Shown here piece after piece: positions 27,154-34,544 of a stretch of DNA of 35,132 nt. This stretch comes from Rhodoplanes elegans (GTDB taxonomy: Bacteria > Pseudomonadota > Alphaproteobacteria > Rhizobiales > Xanthobacteraceae), in the NCBI RefSeq assembly GCF_016653355.1, contig NZ_NHSK01000135.1:1-35132 (forward strand), written 5' to 3'. Below the pieces are notes generated by a model, which was not told the DNA's origin, did not search any database, and saw only the letters and a list, made by a program, of their open reading frames with translations. Within the stretch, counting starts at the first letter, position 1, and each line of letters opens with the position of its first letter. The position numbers and the translations under genes were made by a program.

Positions 27154-27289
27154 CGTGCCCCGGACAAGGCGCGTCAGGCCGCAGGCCTGATGCGCCGCAG
27201 ATCCGGGGCCCGGAAGCGGATCGGGAGGCGCTTCGTCAGGTCGCCCCTGGGTCCCGGGTCACGACGCTTCGCGCCGCGCCCGGGACACG
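27154..27289. repeat. Intergenic palindromic element, CGTGYCCCGG ends
   Basis: CGTGCCCCGGA (27154-27164) and CCCGGGACACG (27279-27289) are near-complementary ends. Inside are a GGCGCGTCAGGCC / GGCCTGATGCGCC type hairpin around 27171-27195 and a GACGCTTCGCGCCGCGCCC arm. It belongs to a different sub-family from the CGTCAT elements and lies between tctC 3 and the dehydratase gene. Confidence 0.55.
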
Positions 27290-27394
27290 AGTCGGCCGCC
27301 GCTGCCGCAGGGCGGGGTCTCGTCGGATGCGGATTGCGCTCCACGCCGGCCGGGCTACGCTGACGAGCCCCCTTCGCAACCCGCCGGCCTTCCC

Positions 27395-29125
27395 GTGACA
27401 TCTCACAAGAAAACTCCCGAGACGCTGCGCAGCCATCGCTGGTTCGGCGTCTCCGATCTGCGCTCCTTCGGCCACCGCTCGCGGCTGCGCCAGCTCGGCT
27501 ACGATTCGGCCGACTGGGTGGGCAAGCCGGTGATCGGCATCGTCAACACCTGGAGCGACATCAATCCCTGCCACGGCCATCTGCGCGCGCGCGCCGAGGA
27601 CGTGAAGCGCGGCGTGCTGCAGGCCGGCGGCCTGCCGATCGAGCTGCCGGCGATGTCGCTCGCCGAGCCGATCGTGAAGCCCTCGGCGATGCTCTATCGC
27701 AACTTCCTCGCGATGGAGACCGAGGAGCTCTTGCGCAGCCATCCGATCGACGGCGTCGTGCTGATGGGCGGCTGCGACAAGACCACGCCGGGCCTCCTGA
27801 TGGGCGCGATCAGCATGGGCCTGCCTGCCATCTACGTGCCGGCCGGGCCGATGCTGCGCGGCCACTGGCGCGGCGAGACGCTCGGCTCCGGCTCGGACAC
27901 CTGGAAGTACTGGGACGAGAAGCGCGCCGGCCGCATCGGCGAGGCGGAGTGGACCGAGATCGAGGGCGGCATCGCGCGCTCCTACGGCACCTGCATGGTG
28001 ATGGGCACGGCCGCCACCATGATGGCGATCGCCGAGGCGCTCGGCTTCACGCTGCCCGGCGCGTCGTCGATTCCGGCCGTCGACGCCTCGCATTCCCGCA
28101 TGGCCGCGGCCTCCGGCCGCCGCATCGTCGACATGGTGTGGGAGGATCAGACGCCCGCCCGCATCCTGTCCTCCGCGGCCTTCGACAACGCCATAAAGGT
28201 CCACATGGCGATGGGCGGCTCGACCAACGCCATCATCCATCTGGTCGCCATGGCGCGCCGCGCCGGGCTGACCATCGACATGGCGCGCTTCGACGCGATC
28301 TCCCGCGAGATCCCCGTGCTCGCCAATGTGCGTCCGTCCGGCCAGTGGCTGATGGAGGATTTTTATTACGCCGGCGGCCTGAAGGCACTGATGGGTGAGT
28401 TGCGCGAGGCGCTGGATCTCTCCTGCGTCGGCGTGTCGGGCGTGCCGCTCGGCGAGGCGCTGGCCGGCGCCCGCGTGCACCGGCCCGACATCATCCGCAC
28501 GCTGGCCGATCCGGTGTCGCGGGCCGGCGCCACCGCGGTGCTGACCGGCAACCTCGCGCCGCGCGGCTGCGTGATGAAGCCGCCGGCCGCCGATCCGCGC
28601 CTGCTGAAGCATTGCGGCCCGGTGCTCGCCTTCGAGGACTTCAACGAGATGGCCGCGGCGATCGATCGGGACGACCTCGCGGTGACGCCGGATCACGTGC
28701 TGGTGCTGAAGAACGCCGGCCCCAAGGGCGGCCCCGGCATGCCGGAATGGGGCATGCTGCCGATCCCGAAGAAGCTCGTGCGCGCCGGCGTGCGCGACAT
28801 GGTGCGGGTGTCGGACGGACGGATGAGCGGGACGAGCTACGGCGCCTGCATCCTCCACGTCTGCCCGGAGAGCTTTGTCGGCGGCCCGCTGGCGCTGGTG
28901 CAGACCGGCGACCGGCTGGAGATCGACGCCGACGGGCGGCGCATCCATCTGCATGTCGGCGAGGAGGAGCTCGCCCGCCGCCGCGCCGCCTGGACGCCGC
29001 CGCCGCCGCGTTTCGAGCGCGGCTGGGGCGCCATGTATTCGGCCCATGTCGGCCAGGCCGACGAGGGCTGCGACTTCGATTTTCTGACAGGCACGGCACC
29101 GACCGCCGAGCCGGAGATTCATTGA
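27395..29125 (+). CDS. IlvD/EDD-family dehydratase, sugar-acid dehydratase type
   Basis: A 576-residue Fe-S dehydratase. The three cysteines that hold the cluster are seen at Cys59 (INPCHGHLR), Cys127 (GGCDKTTP) and Cys200 (YGTCMVMGTA), and the catalytic serine motif reads RMSGTSYG (Ser478). These cysteine positions are, as I recall, the same as in Rhizobium L-arabinonate dehydratase, so a C5/C6 aldonate is a better guess than the branched-chain intermediate of IlvD, though DHAD cannot be excluded. Such enzymes convert a sugar acid to its 2-keto-3-deoxy form. The only start is GTG 27395, with no good Shine-Dalgarno. Confidence 0.88.
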   Translation: MTSHKKTPETLRSHRWFGVSDLRSFGHRSRLRQLGYDSADWVGKPVIGIVNTWSDINPCHGHLRARAEDVKRGVLQAGGLPIELPAMSLAEPIVKPSAMLYRNFLAMETEELLRSHPIDGVVLMGGCDKTTPGLLMGAISMGLPAIYVPAGPMLRGHWRGETLGSGSDTWKYWDEKRAGRIGEAEWTEIEGGIARSYGTCMVMGTAATMMAIAEALGFTLPGASSIPAVDASHSRMAAASGRRIVDMVWEDQTPARILSSAAFDNAIKVHMAMGGSTNAIIHLVAMARRAGLTIDMARFDAISREIPVLANVRPSGQWLMEDFYYAGGLKALMGELREALDLSCVGVSGVPLGEALAGARVHRPDIIRTLADPVSRAGATAVLTGNLAPRGCVMKPPAADPRLLKHCGPVLAFEDFNEMAAAIDRDDLAVTPDHVLVLKNAGPKGGPGMPEWGMLPIPKKLVRAGVRDMVRVSDGRMSGTSYGACILHVCPESFVGGPLALVQTGDRLEIDADGRRIHLHVGEEELARRRAAWTPPPPRFERGWGAMYSAHVGQADEGCDFDFLTGTAPTAEPEIH

Positions 29126-29133
29126 GGGCTTGT

Positions 29134-29238
29134 GGTCATGCCGGGGCGCTGCGCAGCAGCGAACCCGGCATCCAGCGACGAACTCCGAACGCTCGGCTGG
29201 ATTCCGGGTTCGGCGCTGTGCGCCGCCCCGGAATGACC
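29134..29238. repeat. Intergenic palindromic element, GGTCATNCCGGGGCG ends
   Basis: GGTCATGCCGGGGCG (29134-29148) and CGCCCCGGAATGACC (29224-29238) are complementary at all but one position, with inner GAACCCGG / CCGGGTTC arms. It begins nine bases after the dehydratase stop and is the first of two elements placed end to end here. Confidence 0.8.
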
Positions 29239-29272
29239 GAAGAGACCACGCCAGCCTTCAAAATCGAGAGCT

Positions 29273-29362
29273 CGTCATGCCCGCGCTCGTCGCGGGCATC
29301 CACGAACTTTACGCCTCGCAAAAGTAAGATCGTGGATGGCCGGGACGAGCCCGGCCATGACG
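29273..29362. repeat. Intergenic palindromic element, second copy of the 22244 type
   Basis: CGTCATGCCCGCG (from 29273) faces CCGGCCATGACG (29351-29362). The last 32 bases (29331-29362) equal 22302-22333 except for one A/G change, showing a recent common origin of the two elements. It lies between convergent genes, 32 bases from the tctC 4 stop. Confidence 0.8.
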
Positions 29363-29394
29363 AAGGACGCGAGTCGTCGTCGACAGGGCCGTTC

Positions 29395-30375
29395 TCACAC
29401 CGGCTCGAAGTTGACCGACTTCAGAAGCTCGCTGTTGCGCTTCACGTCCTTCTCGATGAAGTCGGCGAACGACTCGGGCGTGCCGCTGACCGGCTCGATG
29501 CCGAACTCGGCGAGCTTGCCGGAGGCGGCGAGGTCCTTGATGGCGGCGTTGCAGGCGGCGTTGAGGGCCGTGACGGTCGCGGCTGGCATGCCTTTCGGTC
29601 CCCACACGCCGTACCAGGTCGCGTATTCGAGCCCCGGCATGCCGTTCTCGGCGGCGGTCGGGATCTCGGGGGCGAGGGCGGCCCGGGCCTTCGCCGTGAC
29701 GGCGAGCGCCTTGACGTTGCCGCCGCGCGCCATCGGCAGCAGCGCCAGCACCGGGTCGATCATCAGCTGGACGTGGCCGGCGGCGACGTCGGTGAGCCCC
29801 GGCGCGGTGCCGCGATAGGGCGCGATCGTGAGGTTGAGGCCGGCGAGCTTGTTGAACAGAACCGTGGCGAGATGACCCGGCGCGCCGAGCGCGGCCGTCG
29901 CGAAGGTCCACTTGTCGGGCTGCTGCTTGGCGTCGGCCACCACCTCGGCGATGGTTTTGAACGGCAGGTTCGGCGCCATCACGAGCAGCATCGGCGCCTC
30001 GCCGACGCGGGCGATCGGCGTGAAGTCCGTCACCGGGTCGTAGGGCGGGCTCTTCATCACCTGCTTGGCCATGGTGTGGGTCATGGCCGAGAACAACAGC
30101 GTGGTGCCGTCCGGCTCCGCCGAGCGCACGGCCGAGCCGCCGATCGAGCCGTTCGCGCCGCCGCGGTTCTCCACCACGATCGTCAGGCCGTACTTCTCCT
30201 TCAGCTTCTCGGCGAGCAGGCGGGCGAACACGTCCACGCCGCCGCCGGCCGCGAACGGCACGACGAGGCGGATCGGGCGCTTGGGCAGCGCGTCGGTCTG
30301 CGCGAGAGCCGGCGCGAGGCCGAGCGTCCCCAGGGTCGCGGTGGTGGCGATCAGAAAGTCCCGGCGGTGGATCAT
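29395..30375 (-). CDS. TctC-family periplasmic solute-binding protein 4, Tat-type signal
   Basis: A 326-residue TctC/Bug receptor, clearly diverged from the other three. It starts MIHRRDFLIA with twin arginines 4-5 in an RRxFL context, which suggests export by the Tat pathway, and is probably cleaved after APALAQ. Mature-part marks are KRPIRLVVPFAAGGGVDVFAR, VVENRGGANGSIGG and APYRGTAPGLTDV. AAGGA lies seven bases before ATG 30375. It follows the MFS and DapA-family genes on the same strand but is separated from them by a terminator-like hairpin, so it probably has its own promoter in the 30376-30620 gap, where I could not define one. Confidence 0.92.
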   Translation of the reverse strand: MIHRRDFLIATTATLGTLGLAPALAQTDALPKRPIRLVVPFAAGGGVDVFARLLAEKLKEKYGLTIVVENRGGANGSIGGSAVRSAEPDGTTLLFSAMTHTMAKQVMKSPPYDPVTDFTPIARVGEAPMLLVMAPNLPFKTIAEVVADAKQQPDKWTFATAALGAPGHLATVLFNKLAGLNLTIAPYRGTAPGLTDVAAGHVQLMIDPVLALLPMARGGNVKALAVTAKARAALAPEIPTAAENGMPGLEYATWYGVWGPKGMPAATVTALNAACNAAIKDLAASGKLAEFGIEPVSGTPESFADFIEKDVKRNSELLKSVNFEPV

Positions 30376-30620
30376 GGTGCAGTCCTTCTTCTTGCTCGTG
30401 CGAAGGGCGGGCAAAGCGCCCGAGTGAACGGCGCCGCCACCGGATCGGCAGCGGCGTTGACGAGACGCGTTCGGCGCGCGAGGTGCGCGCCGCATTTCGA
30501 AAGCGTGGACGGAGCCCGAAGGCCGAAGACGTCGAGGTGGAAGTCGAAAGTGCGAGAACCAGTGGTCCGGATGGAAGAGCCCGGAAACGCCAAGACGGAA
30601 GTCGAAAACGAAGAGAGAAT

Positions 30621-30646
30621 GGCCGGCCCGAAACCGCGGGCCGGCC
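30621..30646 (-). terminator. Hairpin terminator after the sugar-porter-type MFS gene
   Basis: GGCCGGCCCG (30621-30630) and CGGGCCGGCC (30637-30646) form a perfect 10-bp stem with a six-base loop. Read on the minus strand it lies 13 bases after the MFS stop and is followed by a T-rich ATTCTCTCTTCGTTTTCG, consistent with factor-independent termination. Confidence 0.8.
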
Positions 30647-30659
30647 GAGTTGCCCCAGG

Positions 30660-32078
30660 TCAGGGAGACAGTTCTTCCAGCACGCGGCCCTTGGTCTCGA
30701 TGGCCATCAGGGTGGTGACCACCCCGCCGAGCACCGCGATCCCGGCGAACGCCGCGAACACGTAGGAGATTCCGTAGTCGGCCATCAGGAAGCCGACCAT
30801 CAGCGGGCCGATCGACGAGCCCGCCCGCAGCCAGGCGCTGCCCATGCCGGTGCCGATCGCCCGCAGGCGGGTCGGATAGAGCTCGGCCGAGTAGAGGTAG
30901 AGCGAGAAGGCGATGGTCTGCAGGATCGCGTAGACGCAGGTCGCCAGCACGAGCACCTGCACGGCCGAGGTGCCGCCGAGGAACGACAGCAGCAGGAGCG
31001 GGATCGTCGCCAGGAAGAAGGCGGCGATGTACCAGGGCCGACGGCCGACCTTGTCGATCAGGAGCGCGCAGGCGATGGAGGCCATGACGCCGACCGCCGA
31101 GGTGGTCCAGCCGTAGGCGAGCGCGGTCTGCAGCGGCAGCTTGAACACGCTCTTGTAGAGGGTCGGAAGCCACGTGATCATGCCGTTGTTGATCATGTAG
31201 GCACAGACCCAGAGCGACCAGATGGTCAGGGTGCGCTTCAGGTAGATGCCCTTGAACAGCTCACGCCAGTCGGACTTCGCCGTCGCCTTCGGGTCGATCG
31301 GACGGACCACCGGCTCGGGCAGCACGCCGCCCCGCTTGGTGACGTCGTTCTCGAGCATCTTCACGACCTTTTCGGCCTCGGCGATGCGGCCCTTCGACGC
31401 GAGCCAGCGCGGCGATTCCGGCATCAGCCACCGCAGCGGGATGGTCAGCACCGAGGGGACCAGGCCGACGATGAACATCGCCTTCCAGCCGTAGATCGGC
31501 ACCAGGAAGTAGCCCACCATGCCGGCGAACATCAGGCCGATCGGGAAGATCACCTCGTAGAGCAGGAAGAAGCGGCCGCGCTTCTTGGCGCCGATGAACT
31601 CGTTGATGTAGGCGCTGGCGACCGGAACCTCGGCGCCCGTGCCGATGCCCTGGAAGAAGCGGAACACCATCATCGACAGGCCGCTCCAGGCGAAGAGGCA
31701 GCCGATGTCCATGGCGACGAACAGGATGATGGTGAACATCAGGACGTGCAGGCGTCCGATCTTCTCGGCGAGCCAGCCGAAGAACACGGCGCCGAAGAGC
31801 TGTCCGATGTAGCCGGCCGAGATGATGAACCCGACCTCCGACGGCGTCAGCTTCCATTCGCCGACGAGCGCCGGCATGGCGAAGGCGATGGCGAGCACCG
31901 TGTAGGCGTCGAAGAAGGTGGCGATTCCGACGATGACGCGGATCAGCATCAGCCGCCGGGAGACGGGGAGACGCTCGATCCGGGCGACCAGCATCTGGAT
32001 CGCTTCGGGGGAAACCGCGGGCGCGGCGGCCTTGGTGGCCGCGGCTTGTGCGGCGCCCGCGTAGGCTTGGACGGACAT
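30660..32078 (-). CDS. MFS transporter, sugar-porter type
   Basis: A 472-residue MFS carrier with about 12 membrane segments. It shows GWLAEKIGRLHVL after segment 2, a PESPRWL signature in the central loop as in the sugar porter family, and DKVGRRPWY in the second half. AGGGG sits six bases before ATG 32078; ATG 32129 would add 17 residues without support. It lies between the DapA-family gene (148 bases upstream) and a terminator. A carboxylate or sugar-acid substrate is plausible from the neighbours only. Confidence 0.9.
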   Translation of the reverse strand: MSVQAYAGAAQAAATKAAAPAVSPEAIQMLVARIERLPVSRRLMLIRVIVGIATFFDAYTVLAIAFAMPALVGEWKLTPSEVGFIISAGYIGQLFGAVFFGWLAEKIGRLHVLMFTIILFVAMDIGCLFAWSGLSMMVFRFFQGIGTGAEVPVASAYINEFIGAKKRGRFFLLYEVIFPIGLMFAGMVGYFLVPIYGWKAMFIVGLVPSVLTIPLRWLMPESPRWLASKGRIAEAEKVVKMLENDVTKRGGVLPEPVVRPIDPKATAKSDWRELFKGIYLKRTLTIWSLWVCAYMINNGMITWLPTLYKSVFKLPLQTALAYGWTTSAVGVMASIACALLIDKVGRRPWYIAAFFLATIPLLLLSFLGGTSAVQVLVLATCVYAILQTIAFSLYLYSAELYPTRLRAIGTGMGSAWLRAGSSIGPLMVGFLMADYGISYVFAAFAGIAVLGGVVTTLMAIETKGRVLEELSP

Positions 32079-32141
32079 TGGAAACCCCTGTTGTCGCGAC
32101 GGCGGCCCGCTCGGGGGTGCGAAGGGCACGAGCCTCCAGGT

Positions 32142-32166
32142 CCGGGCGGCCGCCAGGGCCGCCCGG
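32142..32166. other. Perfect hairpin in the spacer between the DapA-family and MFS genes
   Basis: CCGGGCGGCC (32142-32151) pairs with GGCCGCCCGG (32157-32166) around a five-base loop. No T run follows on the minus strand, so it is more likely an RNA-stabilising or differential-expression hairpin than a terminator. Confidence 0.45.
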
Positions 32167-32226
32167 GATGGTCGCGTTGCGGAAGAGAGCGCGGCGCCGC
32201 CGGTCGCCCGGCGACGCCCGGCGTCG

Positions 32227-33183
32227 TCAGGCCGCGATCGCGGCGGGCTGGTCGCTGACGAGACCGGCCGACTTCATCGCGTCGGCGATCTCGACGTCGG
32301 CACCGGCCGGCAGCGGCAGCAGCGGGGTGCGCACGGTCGCGTGGTCGAGGATGCCGCGCGTGACGAGGGCGTGCTTGAGCGCCACCGTGCCCTCCATGTG
32401 CGAGCCGCGGTGATAGACTGCCTTGGTCACCGGCAGCAGGCGATCGTGCAGGGCGCGCGCCTTCGCGTAGTCCTGCGCCTTGCCGGCCTCGATGAGGGCG
32501 ATCAGCAGCTCCGGCGCGATGTTGCCGTAGCCGACCAGCGCGCCGTCGACGTCGAACATCGTGTGCAGCAGATACTCGTCGTGGCAGGTGAGCACCTGCA
32601 GGTCCGGATGGGCCTTGCGGATCACCGGGATCTCGGTGTCCCAGCGGCGCATGTTGCGCACGCCGTTCTTCATCGCGAAGACGCCCGGCTGCGCGGCGAT
32701 CTCCATCAGGGTGTCGAGATTGTAGGTCGCCTTGGTGGCGTCCGGATACTGAAACAGGATCAGCGGCAGGCCGGACTCCTCGTAGACGGCCTTGTAGCGG
32801 TCCTGCGGGGCGCCCTTCTGATAGCCGAAGCGCAGCCAGCCGTGCGACGGATAGAGCAGGCCGGCCTTGGCGCCCGCCTTCACGGCGCGCTTCGCCTCGG
32901 CGGCGGCGACGCCGGTGCCTTCCAGCGTGATGCCGGCGATCACCGGGACGCGGCCGTCGGTCGACGCGACGAAGCTCTCGATCACCGAGGCCTGCTCGTC
33001 GGCGGTGAGGAACGTGCCCTCGCCGGCGTGGCCGAGAACGACGAGGCCCTTCACGCCCTTGAAGCTGCCGAGCCAGGAGCCGAGGCGCTTGATGGCGGCG
33101 TGATCGATGGCGCCGTCACGGGTGAACGGGGTCACGGGGGCGGGCACGAGACCCCTGAGATCGAGCTTGTTCTTGGTCGACAT
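32227..33183 (-). CDS. DapA/NanA-family class I lyase or dehydratase
   Basis: A 318-residue TIM-barrel protein of the dihydrodipicolinate synthase/N-acetylneuraminate lyase family. Schiff-base Lys172 (GVFAMKNGV) and the catalytic Tyr146 (ILFQYPDAT) are visible. The GTTGE motif of true DapA is GHAGEG here (52-56), so both active-site threonines are replaced; it is probably not lysine-biosynthetic DapA. Family members cleave or dehydrate 2-keto-3-deoxy acids, the product type of the IlvD/EDD enzyme on the other strand. AAGGAG is six bases before ATG 33183. It follows iclR by 107 bases and precedes an MFS gene. Confidence 0.88.
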   Translation of the reverse strand: MSTKNKLDLRGLVPAPVTPFTRDGAIDHAAIKRLGSWLGSFKGVKGLVVLGHAGEGTFLTADEQASVIESFVASTDGRVPVIAGITLEGTGVAAAEAKRAVKAGAKAGLLYPSHGWLRFGYQKGAPQDRYKAVYEESGLPLILFQYPDATKATYNLDTLMEIAAQPGVFAMKNGVRNMRRWDTEIPVIRKAHPDLQVLTCHDEYLLHTMFDVDGALVGYGNIAPELLIALIEAGKAQDYAKARALHDRLLPVTKAVYHRGSHMEGTVALKHALVTRGILDHATVRTPLLPLPAGADVEIADAMKSAGLVSDQPAAIAA

Positions 33184-33290
33184 GTGGTTCTCCTTTTTGA
33201 AGGGGCAGGTGGTTTTAGAAGGGGTGGTTGGTGACGCGGGACGCGGGGGGCGACGCCGGCGCCGGCCGGCGACGTCGTTTCGGGTTCGGC

Positions 33291-34154
33291 TCAGAGGCCG
33301 GGGACCGAACTGGTGCTGCCCACCGCCTCCTGGGCGCGGGCGATGTGGTGCGCGGTCGCGAGCATCGGCTCGAGAGCGCGCGCCTTGAGGTCTTCGTCGG
33401 AGGACTGCGACCACGGGGCGACGACGCTGATGGCACCGGTCGCCCAGCCGTCGGCGCCGATCACCGGCACGGCGAGCAGGCGGAGATCCGGGGTGATGAC
33501 CGACTTCTCGAGCACGTAGCCGTCGCGCCGCAGGGCGGCGAGCAGCGGGTCGAGGGTGGCCCGGTCGGGCGTCTTCAGGGTCGGGCTCGGATGCCGCGGC
33601 GGCGTCGCGAGCACGCGCTCGAGCCGGTTCTCCGGCAGGAAGGCGAGGATGGCGCGGCCGATCGAGGTGACGGCGGCGGGGATCGTCGTGCCGATGCGGA
33701 TGTCGACGCCGAGCCGCGTGAAGCCGGCCCGCACCCGCTCGATATAGAGGACGTCGCCGCCTTCCAGCACGGCGAAGCTCGCCGCCTCGCTCACCTCGTC
33801 GACCAGCGTCTGCAGCAGCGGCCGCACGATGTCGCGCAGGTCCTTGTGGGCGATGGCGTTGAAGCCGAGGTCGAGCACCTTGAGGGAGAGGCGGAAGCGC
33901 CGGCTCTCCGGAATGCGCACGACGTAGCCGGCCGCCACCAGGGTGTTGAGCATCCGGAAGGTCGTGCCGGCGTCGAGCCCGGACGCCGCGGCGATCTCGC
34001 TCAGCGTCATCTCGTCGATGCCCGGCTTGAACGCCTCCAGCACGCGCAGGCCCTTGGCCAGCGACTGGACGGAGCTTTTTCCCTCTTTCGGATCGAGGCG
34101 CCGAATCCCGATCGACGCGGAGGTCATCGTCGCGGTGCCGTTCGGAAGGGGCAT
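33291..34154 (-). CDS. IclR-family transcriptional regulator (PcaR/PobR-like)
   Basis: A 287-residue regulator. The winged helix-turn-helix lies at about 28-90 (VQSLAKGLRVLEAF, then LSEIAAASGLDAGTTFRMLNTL), and the effector domain from about 105 to 275. The wording of the N-terminal part resembles the PcaR/PcaU/PobR branch that controls aromatic or organic-acid catabolism. GAGGGA about seven bases upstream supports ATG 34154. It heads a minus-strand group with the DapA-family and MFS genes, its probable targets. Its own upstream region carries two matching palindromes and two promoters, described separately. Confidence 0.93.
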   Translation of the reverse strand: MPLPNGTATMTSASIGIRRLDPKEGKSSVQSLAKGLRVLEAFKPGIDEMTLSEIAAASGLDAGTTFRMLNTLVAAGYVVRIPESRRFRLSLKVLDLGFNAIAHKDLRDIVRPLLQTLVDEVSEAASFAVLEGGDVLYIERVRAGFTRLGVDIRIGTTIPAAVTSIGRAILAFLPENRLERVLATPPRHPSPTLKTPDRATLDPLLAALRRDGYVLEKSVITPDLRLLAVPVIGADGWATGAISVVAPWSQSSDEDLKARALEPMLATAHHIARAQEAVGSTSSVPGL

Positions 34155-34167
34155 GGCCGTTTCCCTC

Positions 34168-34196
34168 TTGACACTTTCGGATTGCGAAATTATTTT
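34168..34196 (+). promoter_or_regulatory. Plus-strand sigma70-like promoter facing away from iclR
   Basis: TTGACA (34168-34173), a 17-base spacer and TATTTT (34191-34196; 4 of 6 consensus). The spacer is filled almost entirely by the 34175-34189 palindrome, so a bound regulator would block it. It points to 34203-34545, where I find no convincing gene; a 28-codon frame at 34291-34377 is the only candidate. Confidence 0.55.
34175..34189. promoter_or_regulatory. IclR-type operator candidate, site 1
   Basis: TTTCG-GATTG-CGAAA, a perfect 5-bp inverted repeat with five-base spacer. A further TTTCG at 34194-34198 forms a second inverted pair with the CGAAA half. Its complement differs from site 2 (34296-34310) at one base. 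It lies 21 bases upstream of the iclR start and within the spacer of the plus-strand promoter. Confidence 0.65.
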
Positions 34197-34211
34197 CGCC
34201 TCGTTGAGCAG

Positions 34212-34240
34212 AAAGTATGACCGGTCGCCGATTGTGTCAA
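34212..34240 (-). promoter_or_regulatory. Promoter of iclR
   Basis: On the minus strand TTGACA (34240-34235), a 17-base spacer and TACTTT (34217-34212). Transcription would start near 34205, placing operator site 1 inside the early leader of the iclR mRNA, where binding would roadblock transcription. Confidence 0.55.
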
Positions 34241-34295
34241 CGGCGGACCAGCACCTTTGCGTCGGCATCCGCAATCGTACGGAAGGCGGTATGTT

Positions 34296-34310
34296 TTTCG
34301 TAATCCGAAA
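34296..34310. promoter_or_regulatory. IclR-type operator candidate, site 2
   Basis: TTTCG-TAATC-CGAAA. Compared with site 1 read on the minus strand (TTTCG-CAATC-CGAAA) only one of 15 bases differs. It lies 121 bases from site 1 and about 60 bases upstream of the iclR -35 box, a spacing that would allow looping between the two sites. Confidence 0.6.
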
Positions 34311-34367
34311 GAATCTCGGTTGGCGCGACACGCCGACACGCGATCTCAGGGGCGAAGCTCCCGATCC

Positions 34368-34526
34368 GTCACCCTGAGGTGCCCGCGCATCGCGCGGGCC
34401 TCGAAGGGCGACGGCATCGATCTCGGGCTTGCTCGATATCGGCACCATCGAAGCCCAAGTCGGCAACGCCGACTTGGGTGGCCGCATCCTTCGAGGCTCG
34501 CCTGCGGCGAGCGCCTCAGGATGACG
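34368..34526. repeat. Composite intergenic palindrome, CGTCAYCCTGAGG ends
   Basis: CGTCACCCTGAGGTGC (34368-34383) and GCGCCTCAGGATGACG (34511-34526) are complementary at 14 of 16 positions, with an inner CCTCGAAGG / CCTTCGAGG pair. At its centre CCCAAGTCGGC-AAC-GCCGACTTGGG (34454-34478) is a perfect 11-bp hairpin. It ends 18 bases from the stop of the following MFS gene. Confidence 0.8.
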
Positions 34527-34544
34527 GGGCGAGGTCCGTTGACG

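Noticed and set aside
27395-29125. Naming the dehydratase ilvD
   Set aside because: Cysteine spacing and gene neighbourhood favour a sugar-acid dehydratase, and the two cannot be separated without a tree, so no symbol is given.
29140-30765. Open frames running through the palindromic elements and antisense to tctC 4
   Set aside because: They span repeats and shadow sequence and encode no recognisable domain.
33184-33414. N-terminal extension of the DapA-family protein
   Set aside because: It would overlap the iclR 3' end, is Arg/Pro-rich, and AAGGAG directly precedes ATG 33183.
34291-34377. 28-codon frame with GGAAGG before its ATG
   Set aside because: Too short and unconserved as far as I can tell to list as a gene; kept only as part of the iclR-region finding.
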